A DNA stretch of 64,000 nt from Streptomyces poonensis (GTDB taxonomy: Bacteria > Actinomycetota > Actinomycetes > Streptomycetales > Streptomycetaceae), in NCBI RefSeq assembly GCF_014650915.1, contig NZ_BMVW01000023.1:23320-87319 (forward strand), written 5' to 3'. Under the pieces are notes generated by a model. It was not told the origin of the DNA and did no database searches. It saw only the letters and a program-made list of their open reading frames with translations. Numbering within the stretch: position 1 is the first letter of the stretch; the number at the start of each line of letters is the position of its first letter. The position numbers and the translations under genes were made by a program. Positions 28,915-36,682 of this stretch are shown in pieces.

Positions 28915-29975
28915 CGCAGATCCGTGAGCTTGGGCAGTACGTCACTGCCGAGCAGCAGCAGGGAGCGCATCGCCTCCTCGTGGGTGGCGTCCCCGAAGCG
29001 CAGGTGCAGGCTCGGCTCGGCGCCGGGGTACCGGGCGGCGATGCGGCGCAGGCCCTCGATGGCGTCGGTGGCGTCCCCGACGACGGCGGTACCGGCCTCG
29101 AGCAGATCGGAGAGCCGGGTGTCGCGGGCGGCCGCCTCCATCTTCTCGTAGCCCGGATAGGCGGCCGAGTCGACGCCGCGCCAGGTGGCGTACGCCTCCA
29201 GCTGCTTGCGGCGGTAGTCCGCGAAGGCGCGCTCGGCCGTCTCCCGCGCCCGGATCCGGTCCTCCGCGAACGTGGCGTGCAGACTGATGTGCAGCCTCCC
29301 CGGGCCGGTGTGCCCGGCGGCGGCGCGGGCTTCGCGGTAGCCCTCCAGCAGCTCGGTGACCCGGTCGTGCCCGGCGACGCCCGGGATGACCATCAGGTGG
29401 TAGCCGTTCTCCCCGGCCCAGGCGAAGGTCTCGGGCGACGCGGTGGCGGCGATGAACACCGGGGGGTGGGGCTGCTGGGCGGGCCGGGGCAGCAGCGCGG
29501 GCAGCGGTCCGAACCGGTGGAAGGTGCCCTCCCAGCGGAACCGCTCCTCGGTCCACAGCCGCCGCACCGCCGTGACGCCCTCGCTGAGCCGCGGCCGGCT
29601 CTCCGCCATGTCGATGCCGAACGCCGCGAACTCGGTGGGCAGGAAGGCCCGTCCGAAGCCGGCGTCCAGGCGCCCGCGGGAGAGGTTGTCCAGTACGGAC
29701 AGGGACGCGGCCAGCTTCACCGGATGGGTGAAGGCGGGCACGACCGCGCCCGTCACCAGCCGCACCCGGCTGGTGCGGGCCGCCACCGCGCAGAGCAGGG
29801 CGATCGGGTCGGGGCTGTAGCCGCCCCAGGCGTGCAGATAGTGCTCGACCACCTTGATGTGCGACAGGCCCACGACCTCCGCCGCCTCGCACAGCCGCAG
29901 GCACTCGCTGTAGAAGCGGTCGGCCGGCTGCTCGCCGGGGGCCACGGTGGGCAGGATGTTCAGCCCGATCCTCAT
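28911..29975 (-). CDS. Luciferase-like (LLM) flavin-dependent monooxygenase (unit A)
   Basis: A 354-residue TIM-barrel flavoenzyme. It begins MRIGLNILPTVAPGEQPADR and contains VGLSHIKVVEHYLHAWGGYSPDPIAL, VRLVTGAVVPAFTHPVKLAA, GRLDAGFGRAFLPTEF and PPVFIAATASPETF, the usual LLM landmarks for reduced flavin binding. It belongs to the monooxygenase rather than the F420-dependent group by overall look, but this is not certain. It needs a flavin reductase from elsewhere or the PNPOx-like neighbour. Overlap with the aminotransferase gene (GTGA) indicates coupled translation. Confidence 0.85.
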   Translation of the reverse strand: MRIGLNILPTVAPGEQPADRFYSECLRLCEAAEVVGLSHIKVVEHYLHAWGGYSPDPIALLCAVAARTSRVRLVTGAVVPAFTHPVKLAASLSVLDNLSRGRLDAGFGRAFLPTEFAAFGIDMAESRPRLSEGVTAVRRLWTEERFRWEGTFHRFGPLPALLPRPAQQPHPPVFIAATASPETFAWAGENGYHLMVIPGVAGHDRVTELLEGYREARAAAGHTGPGRLHISLHATFAEDRIRARETAERAFADYRRKQLEAYATWRGVDSAAYPGYEKMEAAARDTRLSDLLEAGTAVVGDATDAIEGLRRIAARYPGAEPSLHLRFGDATHEEAMRSLLLLGSDVLPKLTDLR

Positions 29976-30026
29976 CGGGGCGCGCTCCTTTCCGTGTCCG
30001 GGGTGCTCACGCAGCCGCCGCAGGCC

Positions 30027-30737
30027 TCAGGGACGTGTACAGACATTCGTGTACAGGTTCCAGAACTGCGTGTCCGCGTAGGCGACCTCGGACAGCATCC
30101 GTGCGGTCGCGCGGGCGACGCGGTCGGGAATCACGTGCGGCTCGCCCGCGGCCTCCGCGCGCAGCTGCACCTCCGCGGCCCGCTCCATCACCACGTGCAG
30201 CCAGGCGGCCTCGGCGACGGTGCGGCCCCCGGTGAGGAAACCGTGGCTGCGGAGGATGACGGCCATGCGGTCACCGAGCACCGCGGCGATCCGCTTGCCC
30301 TCCTGCCGGTCGGTGACCGGCCCGCCGAACTCCTCGTAGACGGCGTGTCGTTCGAACAGCACGCAGGAGTCCTGGGTGATGGGGTCGAGCGGCCTGCCGA
30401 GGGCCGACCACGCCTTGCCCAGCGGCGAGTGGGTGTGGGCGAAGGCCACCAGATCGGGCCGGGCCCGGTGCAGCTCACCGTGGAGCGGGTCGACGGAGGG
30501 GTTGAGCTCGCCGTGCCCCTCGACCACCGTGCCCGCGGGGCCGACCAGCAGCAGGTCGTCCCCGCGCAGCCGGCGGAAGTCCACGCCCAGCGGGTTGACC
30601 CAGTAGCAGCCGTCCCGGTGCGGGTCGCGGGCGCTCACATACCCGGCGAGGCCCTGGCCGTAGCCGAGGGCGCCGAGCAGATGGACCGCGTCCACCAGCT
30701 GCTGTCGGCGGGTGGCCCGGGCCTCGTCGGCACTCAT
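30027..30737 (-). CDS. Class II aldolase/adducin family protein (unit A)
   Basis: A 236-residue zinc aldolase-like protein. FAHTHSPLGKAWSAL carries the paired metal His, and LRSHGFLTGGRTVAEAAW holds the third; DSCVLFERHAVYEE sits between them. ATG 30737 has AGGAG eight bases upstream. Members split or epimerise hydroxy-ketone sugars phosphates, but several work in natural product pathways as decarboxylases or retro-aldolases. The stop of the SUMF1-type gene overlaps nothing here; the gap is 16 bases. Confidence 0.85.
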   Translation of the reverse strand: MSADEARATRRQQLVDAVHLLGALGYGQGLAGYVSARDPHRDGCYWVNPLGVDFRRLRGDDLLLVGPAGTVVEGHGELNPSVDPLHGELHRARPDLVAFAHTHSPLGKAWSALGRPLDPITQDSCVLFERHAVYEEFGGPVTDRQEGKRIAAVLGDRMAVILRSHGFLTGGRTVAEAAWLHVVMERAAEVQLRAEAAGEPHVIPDRVARATARMLSEVAYADTQFWNLYTNVCTRP

Positions 30738-30753
30738 CGTCGTACTCCTGTCG

Positions 30754-32223
30754 TCAGCGGGCGTCGTAGACGCAGCGGAAACCGACTTCGTTGTGCCGGT
30801 CGGTGAGCAGGTCCTTGCCGCGGTAGTACGTGGTGAGACAGACCGGCGGCGAGGTCCAGGTACCGCCGCGCAGCACATGGAAGGCCTCGGGACGGTTCAT
30901 GAACTCCGCCGGGCGGCGGCCCTTGAAGAAGGGGTCGAGGTCCTGCCGGGTGAAGAAGTTGGTCCGGGTCATCTCCCAGACGTTGCCCGCCATGTGCAGG
31001 GCCCCGCAGGGGCTCGCGCCCCGCGGCATCGAGTCGGCGGGCAGGACGGGTGCGGGGGGCCAGGTGAGGGAGGTCCGCACCAGCAGCTCCTCCAGCTCGG
31101 CGAGATCTCCCGGTTCTTCGGCGCCGTAGGCGGACAGCACACAGTGGGCCCTGTCGCCGTCCCACTCGTCGCCCCACGGGTAGCGGCGTCCGTCCGTGCC
31201 CCGGGCCGCCTTCTCCCATTCGTCCTCCGAGGGCAGCCGTCCTCCGGCCCAGCGTGCGAAGGCCCAGGCGTCGTACCAGTCGATGCCGGTGACGGGGAGC
31301 GCGGGGTCGTTGAAGCGCGGATCGCGCGAGTGGGCCGGAGTGCGGTCCTTGCCCTCCGGCTCGTCGGGGTGGCCGAACTCCGCGGAGTCGCCCACGTCCG
31401 CGAGGAAACGTGCGTAGCGCTCGTTGGTCACCGCCGTGCGGTCGATGTGGAAGGCGGGCAGGGTGACCACCCGGGGCGGGTTGTCGGTGTCGTCCATCCG
31501 GAAGGGGCCGTCGCCCGTCGCCTCGGCTCCGGCGATGAACGGCCCGCCCGGCACCAGCACCGCGTCGGAGAGGTCGGGCGGGCGCCGCCGGGCCTCGACC
31601 TCCTCGCGCAGCGGCTCGAACAGCTCGTCCTCCAGCCGTCGCAGCTCGTCGGGGTCCCGGGAGCCGAAGATCTCCCACAGGGCCCTCTTGGTGAACGCGG
31701 CTCCGCAGCCGACCGGCTTGCGTGCCCGGTCGGGGCGGCTGAAGTTGCTCGGCCAGCCGGAGATCCGGATGAGGTCGCGAGCGGCTTCCGGGATGCGATG
31801 GGCGCCTACCGCCCGGATCGCCGTGAACGCCACCCAGTCGACATCGTCGTGCGTCGCCGCGCACAGCGCCGCCCTGGCCGCCGGATCGCCGGTGAAGCGA
31901 TCGGCCAGGGCCGTGACGCTCAGCCGCCGGACATTCCAGTCGCCGTGGCCGGCGGACCAGGCGCACAGCCGGGCGACCGTGGCGTCCGTGGCGGGCAGGG
32001 CCCCGAGCTCCCGCTCCAGCAGGCGCAGACGCTCGGCGTACGCCCCGTCGTCCAGTTCCTGCAGCACTTTCTCATCGGCCAGCTCGTCCAGCACGTCGCC
32101 GTCCCGCCTTTCCCGCTCCGTCTGCCGTCGTCCGTCCCGCGCCGGCGTCGCGAGGGTGTGCTCCGGGCTCTTAGGCAGAGCCCGGAGCACACCGTTCGCG
32201 GCATGCGGCGCGGATGTCACCAC
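30754..32223 (-). CDS. HEAT-repeat plus SUMF1-type nonheme-iron/formylglycine-enzyme-like protein (unit A)
   Basis: Up to 489 residues. The first half (about 60-190) looks like HEAT-type helices (CAWSAGHGDWNVRRLSVTALA, VAFTAIRAVGAHRIPEAARDL). The second half is a SUMF1/FGE fold: VPGGPFIAG, FHIDRTAVTNERYARFL, LPVTGIDWYDAWAFARWAGG, RLPSEDEWEKAARG, YPWGDEWD, MAGNVWEMT and VLRGGTWTSPP...GFRCVY. The classical FGE Cys pair in RGGSFLCxxSYC is not kept: only one Cys follows RGG. GTG 32223 or 32220 overlaps the 19-codon gene, but the 32155-32193 hairpin lies inside this part, so GTG 32094 is a serious alternative start. It is the likely peptide-modifying enzyme. Confidence 0.8.
   Translation of the reverse strand: MVTSAPHAANGVLRALPKSPEHTLATPARDGRRQTERERRDGDVLDELADEKVLQELDDGAYAERLRLLERELGALPATDATVARLCAWSAGHGDWNVRRLSVTALADRFTGDPAARAALCAATHDDVDWVAFTAIRAVGAHRIPEAARDLIRISGWPSNFSRPDRARKPVGCGAAFTKRALWEIFGSRDPDELRRLEDELFEPLREEVEARRRPPDLSDAVLVPGGPFIAGAEATGDGPFRMDDTDNPPRVVTLPAFHIDRTAVTNERYARFLADVGDSAEFGHPDEPEGKDRTPAHSRDPRFNDPALPVTGIDWYDAWAFARWAGGRLPSEDEWEKAARGTDGRRYPWGDEWDGDRAHCVLSAYGAEEPGDLAELEELLVRTSLTWPPAPVLPADSMPRGASPCGALHMAGNVWEMTRTNFFTRQDLDPFFKGRRPAEFMNRPEAFHVLRGGTWTSPPVCLTTYYRGKDLLTDRHNEVGFRCVYDAR
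32155..32193. terminator. Perfect 16-bp hairpin after the 19-codon gene (attenuator candidate)
   Basis: GGTGTGCTCCGGGCTC and GAGCCCGGAGCACACC pair perfectly over a 7-base loop. On the minus strand it begins 24 bases after the small gene's stop and precedes the SUMF1-type coding domain. This is where precursor operons of lanthipeptides and similar pathways carry partial terminators. Confidence 0.75.
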
Positions 32224-32276
32224 TTGGTCGCCGCTTCGCCGGCCTCACGAGAGGCGAGGAAGTCCTCAGCAGTCAT
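32217..32276 (-). CDS. Putative 19-residue precursor peptide (unit A)
   Basis: The encoded peptide is MTAEDFLASREAGEAATKW. The ATG is preceded on the minus strand by GGAGGAGGTGACAACTCC, an almost ideal ribosome site at about eight bases. It lies between the TerB-like gene and the SUMF1-type gene, and its TGA overlaps a possible GTG start of the latter (GTGA). The sequence is acidic and helical, with Arg10 and a C-terminal Thr-Lys-Trp. No Cys is present. Short precursors with a reactive C-terminal aromatic residue (compare PqqA, mycofactocin MftA, P450-linked pentapeptides) suggest processing of the KW end. The alternative is a mere regulatory leader peptide. I know no described family for it. 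Confidence 0.7.
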   Translation of the reverse strand: MTAEDFLASREAGEAATKW

Positions 32277-32320
32277 GGAGTTGTCACCTCCTCCCCGCAG
32301 CACTCCGCGGCCCTTCCGGG

Positions 32321-32821
32321 TCAGAACGGACGGTTCTTGGGGTCCGGGTAGGTGAGCTGGAACAGCTGGCCCACGTTCCGCCGCATCCGGGTGTAGAGGT
32401 CCTGGAGTTCGTCCACGACCTCGGGAGGGATGGAGAGATCGCGTGCGACCTCGTAGATCTTGGCGAGCTCGCGCGGGTGCAGAATGCCGTCCGCGGAGCA
32501 GGCGCGGATCGCGTCGAAGACCAGCGCGCGGGCGGACGCGTGCACGTCCTTGTCCCGGCTGAGCAGGTTCTGGATGTCCTCCGTCGCCGGGTAGTTGCGC
32601 AGTTCCTCGATCAGGGCAGGCTGGCCGCCCATGCCGGCGATCAGGCTGAGCACGTAGTTGCGCTCCTCGTCCGCCAGCTCTCCGTCGGCGTTCGCCATGA
32701 CCAGCAGGGCCTTGGCATAAACCTCGAAATTCGACGGCGTCGGTGGTTTGTCGAAACCCCAGAACTCCCGGAACAAGAACTGCAGTCGCAGTTCGTCATA
32801 CGACGCGTTGGTTACCGGCAT
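32321..32821 (-). CDS. TerB-like domain protein (unit A, first gene)
   Basis: A 166-residue all-helical protein. The stretch FEVYAKALLVMANADGELADEERNYVLSLIAGMGG and the repeat ARALVFDAIRACSADGILHPREL each hold an acidic D-x-E/I-x-x-x-E site, as in TerB/DjlA-type metal-binding domains. ATG 32821 has AAGGAGGTG five bases upstream. It is the first gene of the operon, 44 bases before the 19-codon gene. Binding or delivering the precursor peptide is a testable guess; tellurite resistance is not implied. Confidence 0.75.
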   Translation of the reverse strand: MPVTNASYDELRLQFLFREFWGFDKPPTPSNFEVYAKALLVMANADGELADEERNYVLSLIAGMGGQPALIEELRNYPATEDIQNLLSRDKDVHASARALVFDAIRACSADGILHPRELAKIYEVARDLSIPPEVVDELQDLYTRMRRNVGQLFQLTYPDPKNRPF

Positions 32822-32849
32822 GCTGCACCTCCTTCTTGGCTGAAGCATG

Positions 32850-32877
32850 TGGATAGCGCAGGCCGGGACACTAGCAA
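32850..32877 (-). promoter_or_regulatory. Possible unit A promoter
   Basis: On the minus strand TTGCTA and TATCCA are separated by 16 bases and lie just upstream of the TerB-like gene's ribosome site. The match to sigma-70-type elements is moderate only. Confidence 0.3.
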
Positions 32878-32879
32878 AG

Positions 32880-33628
32880 GGCCGGAGGCGGGGAAAGGGT
32901 TTCGCTTCCTGCGGCCGTGGATTCGGCCACCGTATCGGAATGCATTGCAATCTTCGTTTCCGGCTGGAGGCGGCTCTGTACACCGATGGTATTGAGTTCC
33001 CCGCACCCCGGAAATGGAGGTACCTATTCCTGCAGATGCCCGCCGGAGGAGCCCGGACCGGTCTTCGTCGGCATAGTGGCTTTCACCGCAAGACCTGGTA
33101 TTGCTGGACCGCAGCGGCTCGGTACGAAGGGCCGGCTCCGGAAGACCGGGATGAACAGAGGCCCCGGAACTGTCCACCATGGCAACCGGCCATACGGCAC
33201 TGAGCAGTTCCTCCGCTCCCGATGTCTCACCTGCCCCGCCTGCGCCGGGGCGGATGAGAGTGCCGCGCCCGGCTGCATACTTCAGGGAGTGCACGGGCTG
33301 GATACGCGGGAAGCGGCTCCCCGTCGCCGCTTCCTGAGCGGCAGGCCCCCGGATGTCCGGGACGCTGTGTCGCCGGGCCGCCGAGATCGAGGCCGCGCTC
33401 TGTGCGCGGTGCAGGGCTCCCGGTTCGGGATCGACATGGTCTGGACCGTGACGGGGGCGCGGTGCGGGTGGCTGCGGCTTCCGGTCAATCAGCCGCGGTC
33501 GCCAATAGCGCGTGATATCCGCGCACGCTCCCGCATTTCACGGACCGATGGTCGGACGCTTCCGCGCATGTAACCGTTCTCGACCGCCCTCGCTTCTGAG
33601 GCGCTGGCCTGCATAGGAAGAGGAGAGA
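32880..33628. other. Intergenic region upstream of units A and MbtH
   Basis: About 750 bases without a convincing gene. The first part is somewhat AT-richer and may hold divergent promoters. The remaining open frames look like chance high-GC frames. Confidence 0.5.
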
Positions 33629-33778
33629 GTGATCGGTCGACGCATGACCGGATGTGCCTTCGCCACCTGGATGCCGACCTCGAAGGCAATGCACACTTAC
33701 TGTGCTCGCTTCGAACATCTCGATGTCGGTTCGATTGACGTTGTGTCGGAAGACTTCGTGAAGGAGGGGCCCACGTGA
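33629..33778 (+). CDS. Small 49-residue reading frame coupled to mbtH
   Basis: Starts at GTG 33629 with AGGAAGAGGAGAG just upstream and reads VIGRRMTGCAFATWMPTS through HTYCARFEHLDVGS to SEDFVKEGPT. Its TGA overlaps the mbtH start (GTGA at 33775-33778), so ribosomes leaving it could start MbtH. It could be a real small protein, a leader peptide, or the 3' remnant of a larger lost gene. No family recognised. Confidence 0.4.
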   Translation: MIGRRMTGCAFATWMPTSKAMHTYCARFEHLDVGSIDVVSEDFVKEGPT

Positions 33779-33978
33779 GCAACGGCGACAGCACCATCTA
33801 CAAAGTCATGGTCAATGGCGAGGAGCAGTACAGCATCTGGCCTGCGGACAGGGAAGATCCGCTCGGCTGGAGGGGCGCGGGCAAGACCGGGACGAAGGAC
33901 GAGTGCATGGCGTACATTCAGGAGGTCTGGACGGACATGCGTCCGCTCAGCTTGCGCAGGCAGATGGGAGACGCGTAG
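33775..33978 (+). CDS. MbtH-family protein (orphan)
   Basis: A 67-residue protein with the full MbtH signature: a conserved NGEEQYSIWP near residue 14, PLGW, CMAYIQEVWTDMRPLSLR at the C-terminus (three Trp residues in family positions). MbtH proteins bind and activate adenylation domains of nonribosomal peptide synthetases. GTG 33775 is preceded by GAAGGAGGGG. There is no NRPS in the window; the only adenylating enzyme here is the stand-alone ANL at 56912. It may serve a synthetase elsewhere or be left over from a lost one. Confidence 0.92.
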   Translation: MSNGDSTIYKVMVNGEEQYSIWPADREDPLGWRGAGKTGTKDECMAYIQEVWTDMRPLSLRRQMGDA

Positions 33979-34990
33979 TCGCGCAGTCTCCGTACTCGCG
34001 TTTTCCTTCGTGTTCCCGACGAGTTCCCGACAGGTCGATGCGATTCCACGCCGGGCGCCCGACATTGTTGTCTGTGCCCGCTCCCGCGGAGCGGGAGGGA
34101 CCATGCGGTTGCGGAGGCCGATCGGAGCCGGCGCTGCGTGCGCACAAGCACCGGTGCGCGAGGCAGCCACACTCCGGTGACAGCGCGTCGGACTGCCGAC
34201 GGGGCGCGTCCCGATCGAGGTCGGCCGGGAAGCCGGCGCCGTCACCGTCCTGACCGCCCACATGGGCCGGTGGCGGCTCCTTGACCTGTCATCCGGTCCG
34301 GAGGCGACCAAGCCGGCCCAATCGCCCAGCGCTCGGTCTGCTCGCAGGCGTCGGCCCGCTGAGGGCGAGGCCGCCCTCGGCGTGGACACGCACCGGGATG
34401 TCCACGCCGAGGACGCGGTCTCCTCGCTGGAGACCGTCATCGGCACCGAGTCGTTCCCGGCCGTCATGCTGCCCGTCCCTTCCACACCCGTCCGGCGCAC
34501 CGCAGCCGACTCGAGAGCCCGCTGCAGAAGTCGCTGGTAGCCGGCCTACGACGGGAACCGGCCCGACCGTACGGCCCGTCGCCTGCGCGGGACGTCGGGC
34601 CCGGTCGATGCGCGGGCCGCGAGACAGCCACTTCACCTCGTTGTGCGCAGCCACAGGACTCTGCCGCCTGACCACCCGCAAGATCGCCAACAGAGTCACA
34701 GCATTGGCCCTAGGAGCAGTTGTCACTAGGTGAGTTGCAGCGTCCATAGTGGGCAGCGTTGCACTGAGGTTCTCCTCTCCTGAGTACCCGAGGACGCGGC
34801 GACACCACGACTCTTGCGGCCGATGCCCGGCATGCGACCCGGGGACTCTTCGCGGCCAACCCAGGACGTATGCTTCGCTTCCGCGAAGTCCAACGCACTT
34901 GTGGGCCTCTGAGAAAGTATTTTGGTACGCAGGTGCGGCACCTTCGCTCAGTACGGCCCCGTTTCCACGAAGCATCCGGCCCTTCCCCTA
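33979..34990. mobile_element. Degraded region with IS110-type transposase remnant
   Basis: At about 34373-34475 (+ strand) the frame reads ALGVDTHRDVHAEDAVSSLE and then TVIGTESFPA, the N-terminal DEDD-type start of IS110-family transposases. The frame soon breaks and the rest of the element is missing. A second short stretch near 34660-34730 may belong to it. Nothing else in this kilobase is recognisable as a gene. Confidence 0.55.
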
Positions 34991-35455
34991 TCACCCACTC
35001 ACGCGCATGTGCTCTTCGGCGCGTCGCTCGAGCGCCTCCGGGGACACGTCCTCGACATGGGTGGCGATCGTCCACCGGTGGCCGAACGGGTCGGTGAGCT
35101 GCCCTGTCCGGTCACCGAAGAAGTTGTCCTGGACTTCTCGCTGCTGCTTCGCTCCGGACTGCAGCGCCCGGGCGAAGGTGGCGTCGACGTCCTCGACAAA
35201 CAGGTAGAGGGTGACCGGGGTCCCGCCGAGAGTCTTGGGGCTGGGCAGGCCGGCCTCCACCCACTCGTCGGACAGCATGACGATTGTGCCGCCGATGTTG
35301 ACCTGCGCGTGCATGATCTTGCCGTTGGGAGCGACGTGACGGGACAGTTCCTCGGCCCCGAAGGCCTCGCTGTAGAAGGTGATCGCCTCGCTCGCGGCGT
35401 TCACGGACAGATACGCCGTCAGCTCCGGATATCCGTCCGGAATTGCGTTGACCAT
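34991..35455 (-). CDS. VOC-superfamily protein (PhnB/glyoxalase-like)
   Basis: A 154-residue two-module VOC fold: LTAYLSVNAASEAITFYSEAFG, then GKIMHAQVNIGGTIVMLSDE, and VTLYLFVEDVDATFARAL with DRTGQLTDPFGHRWTIATHVEDV. This is the PhnB-like group, often uncharacterised, with members acting in drug binding or small-molecule isomerisation. It is at the downstream end of the minus-strand unit B operon, about 90 bases after the aminotransferase. A self-resistance or tailoring role is possible but unproven. Confidence 0.75.
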   Translation of the reverse strand: MVNAIPDGYPELTAYLSVNAASEAITFYSEAFGAEELSRHVAPNGKIMHAQVNIGGTIVMLSDEWVEAGLPSPKTLGGTPVTLYLFVEDVDATFARALQSGAKQQREVQDNFFGDRTGQLTDPFGHRWTIATHVEDVSPEALERRAEEHMRVSG

Positions 35456-35542
35456 TTCTGACCTCCGTGCTGTTCGATTGCTAGGCCGTTTCCGACGGGC
35501 TCTTGGGACCGTCCCCGGACCGTTGTGGGCGGGCCCGATGAG

Positions 35543-36682
35543 TCAGCCGACGCCTCGCTGGGCGCCTCGCGTAGTGCCACCCGGCCCGATGATGTCTGAC
35601 CAGGAGCCATTAGAAGCGCCCTGGTCGGCGGTGAGCTGATCGAGTGCGTCGAGAAACGTCCGCAGCTCGTTCTCCGTGCCGAGCGATACGCGCAGATGGC
35701 CGGGGAATCCGAATATTCCGGTGTCCCGCACGAGAATGCCGTAGTCCTTGGCGAGCGCGTTCTGCGCCTCGGCGGACGCGACGACCTGGACGGCGACGAA
35801 GTTCGTCACCGACGACAGGTACCGGTACCCGCGCCGCTCCAGTTCCGCGCAGAACCACTTGCGCCGTTCGGCCGTGCCGTCACGGATCTCACTGAGGAAC
35901 CGCTGATCGGCGAGCGCGGCCAGTGCCGCGGCCTGTGCGACACGGTTGACGCTGAACGGGAGGACGTTCAGCGTCCGGCGGACCTCGGCGATGAGATCGG
36001 CGCGGCCGATGGCATATCCGATCCGCAGGGCCGCCAGCCCGTATGCCTTCGAGAAGGTACGCAGCGCGAGCACCGGAGCGCCCCGGTCGAGGAAGTCCCT
36101 CGTCTGTGGCAGGCCCGGGTCGCTGAACTCCTGGTACGCCTCGTCGAAGACCAGAGGCACCTGGCCGGCGTGCGCCGCGGAGACCAGAGTGCCGAACGTG
36201 TCCCTGGACAGCGCGGTTCCAGAGGGGTTGTGCGGATTGCACACGTACCCGATGCCGTGATGGAGAAGCCGGTCCGCGAAAGCCTCCACGCCGATGTCGG
36301 CATACCGCAGTGGCAGGGCGACCGCCCCACGCCCGATGCGTTCCAGGGCCTCCCGGTAGCCGGGAAAAGTACCTGCGGTGACCAGGCCGGGGTGGGAGAG
36401 TTCACCGAGGCTCAGTGCGGTGGCCAGCACCAGCTCGTCGCTGCCGTTGGCCACCGCGATCTGGTTCTCGCGTACGCCCCAGTGCTCGGCGAGGGCCTCG
36501 ACGAGGCTCTCCCTCTGCGGCGCCGGATAGCGGTTGACCCGTTCCAGCGCGGCGGTCGCCGCGGCGACCGCCGAGGGGCTCGCGCTGAACGGGCTCTCAC
36601 TCAGGTGCAACCTCACCATCGTGTCTGCGTCCGGCACGCTGGTGTTGTACACCGTTGGCTCCGGCCGCGTCGGCGCACTCAC
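35543..36682 (-). CDS. Aminotransferase of the beta-methyltryptophan triad (HisC-like)
   Basis: A 379-residue class I/II PLP enzyme of the histidinol-phosphate aminotransferase group: RLHLSESPFSASPSAV, ANGSDELVLATAL, YVCNPHNPSGTALS, LVFDEAYQEFSD and RTFSKAYGLAALRIGYAIG with the PLP Lys. It overlaps the cupin gene (GTGA), which overlaps the methyltransferase gene. Aminotransferase, cupin and C-methyltransferase in this order are the MarG/MarH/MarI and StnR/StnK3/StnQ2 set that makes beta-methyltryptophan: Trp to indolepyruvate, C-methylation, then re-amination. This is the transamination step. Confidence 0.85.
   Translation of the reverse strand: MSAPTRPEPTVYNTSVPDADTMVRLHLSESPFSASPSAVAAATAALERVNRYPAPQRESLVEALAEHWGVRENQIAVANGSDELVLATALSLGELSHPGLVTAGTFPGYREALERIGRGAVALPLRYADIGVEAFADRLLHHGIGYVCNPHNPSGTALSRDTFGTLVSAAHAGQVPLVFDEAYQEFSDPGLPQTRDFLDRGAPVLALRTFSKAYGLAALRIGYAIGRADLIAEVRRTLNVLPFSVNRVAQAAALAALADQRFLSEIRDGTAERRKWFCAELERRGYRYLSSVTNFVAVQVVASAEAQNALAKDYGILVRDTGIFGFPGHLRVSLGTENELRTFLDALDQLTADQGASNGSWSDIIGPGGTTRGAQRGVG

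Noticed and set aside
32321..32821. Tellurite resistance determinant (ter operon)
   Set aside because: Only a single TerB-like domain is present; TerC, TerD or TerZ-type genes are absent and the operon context is biosynthetic.
33775..33978. MbtH as evidence for an NRPS in this window
   Set aside because: No condensation, carrier or NRPS adenylation domain is found on either strand; the ANL enzyme at 56912 is stand-alone.
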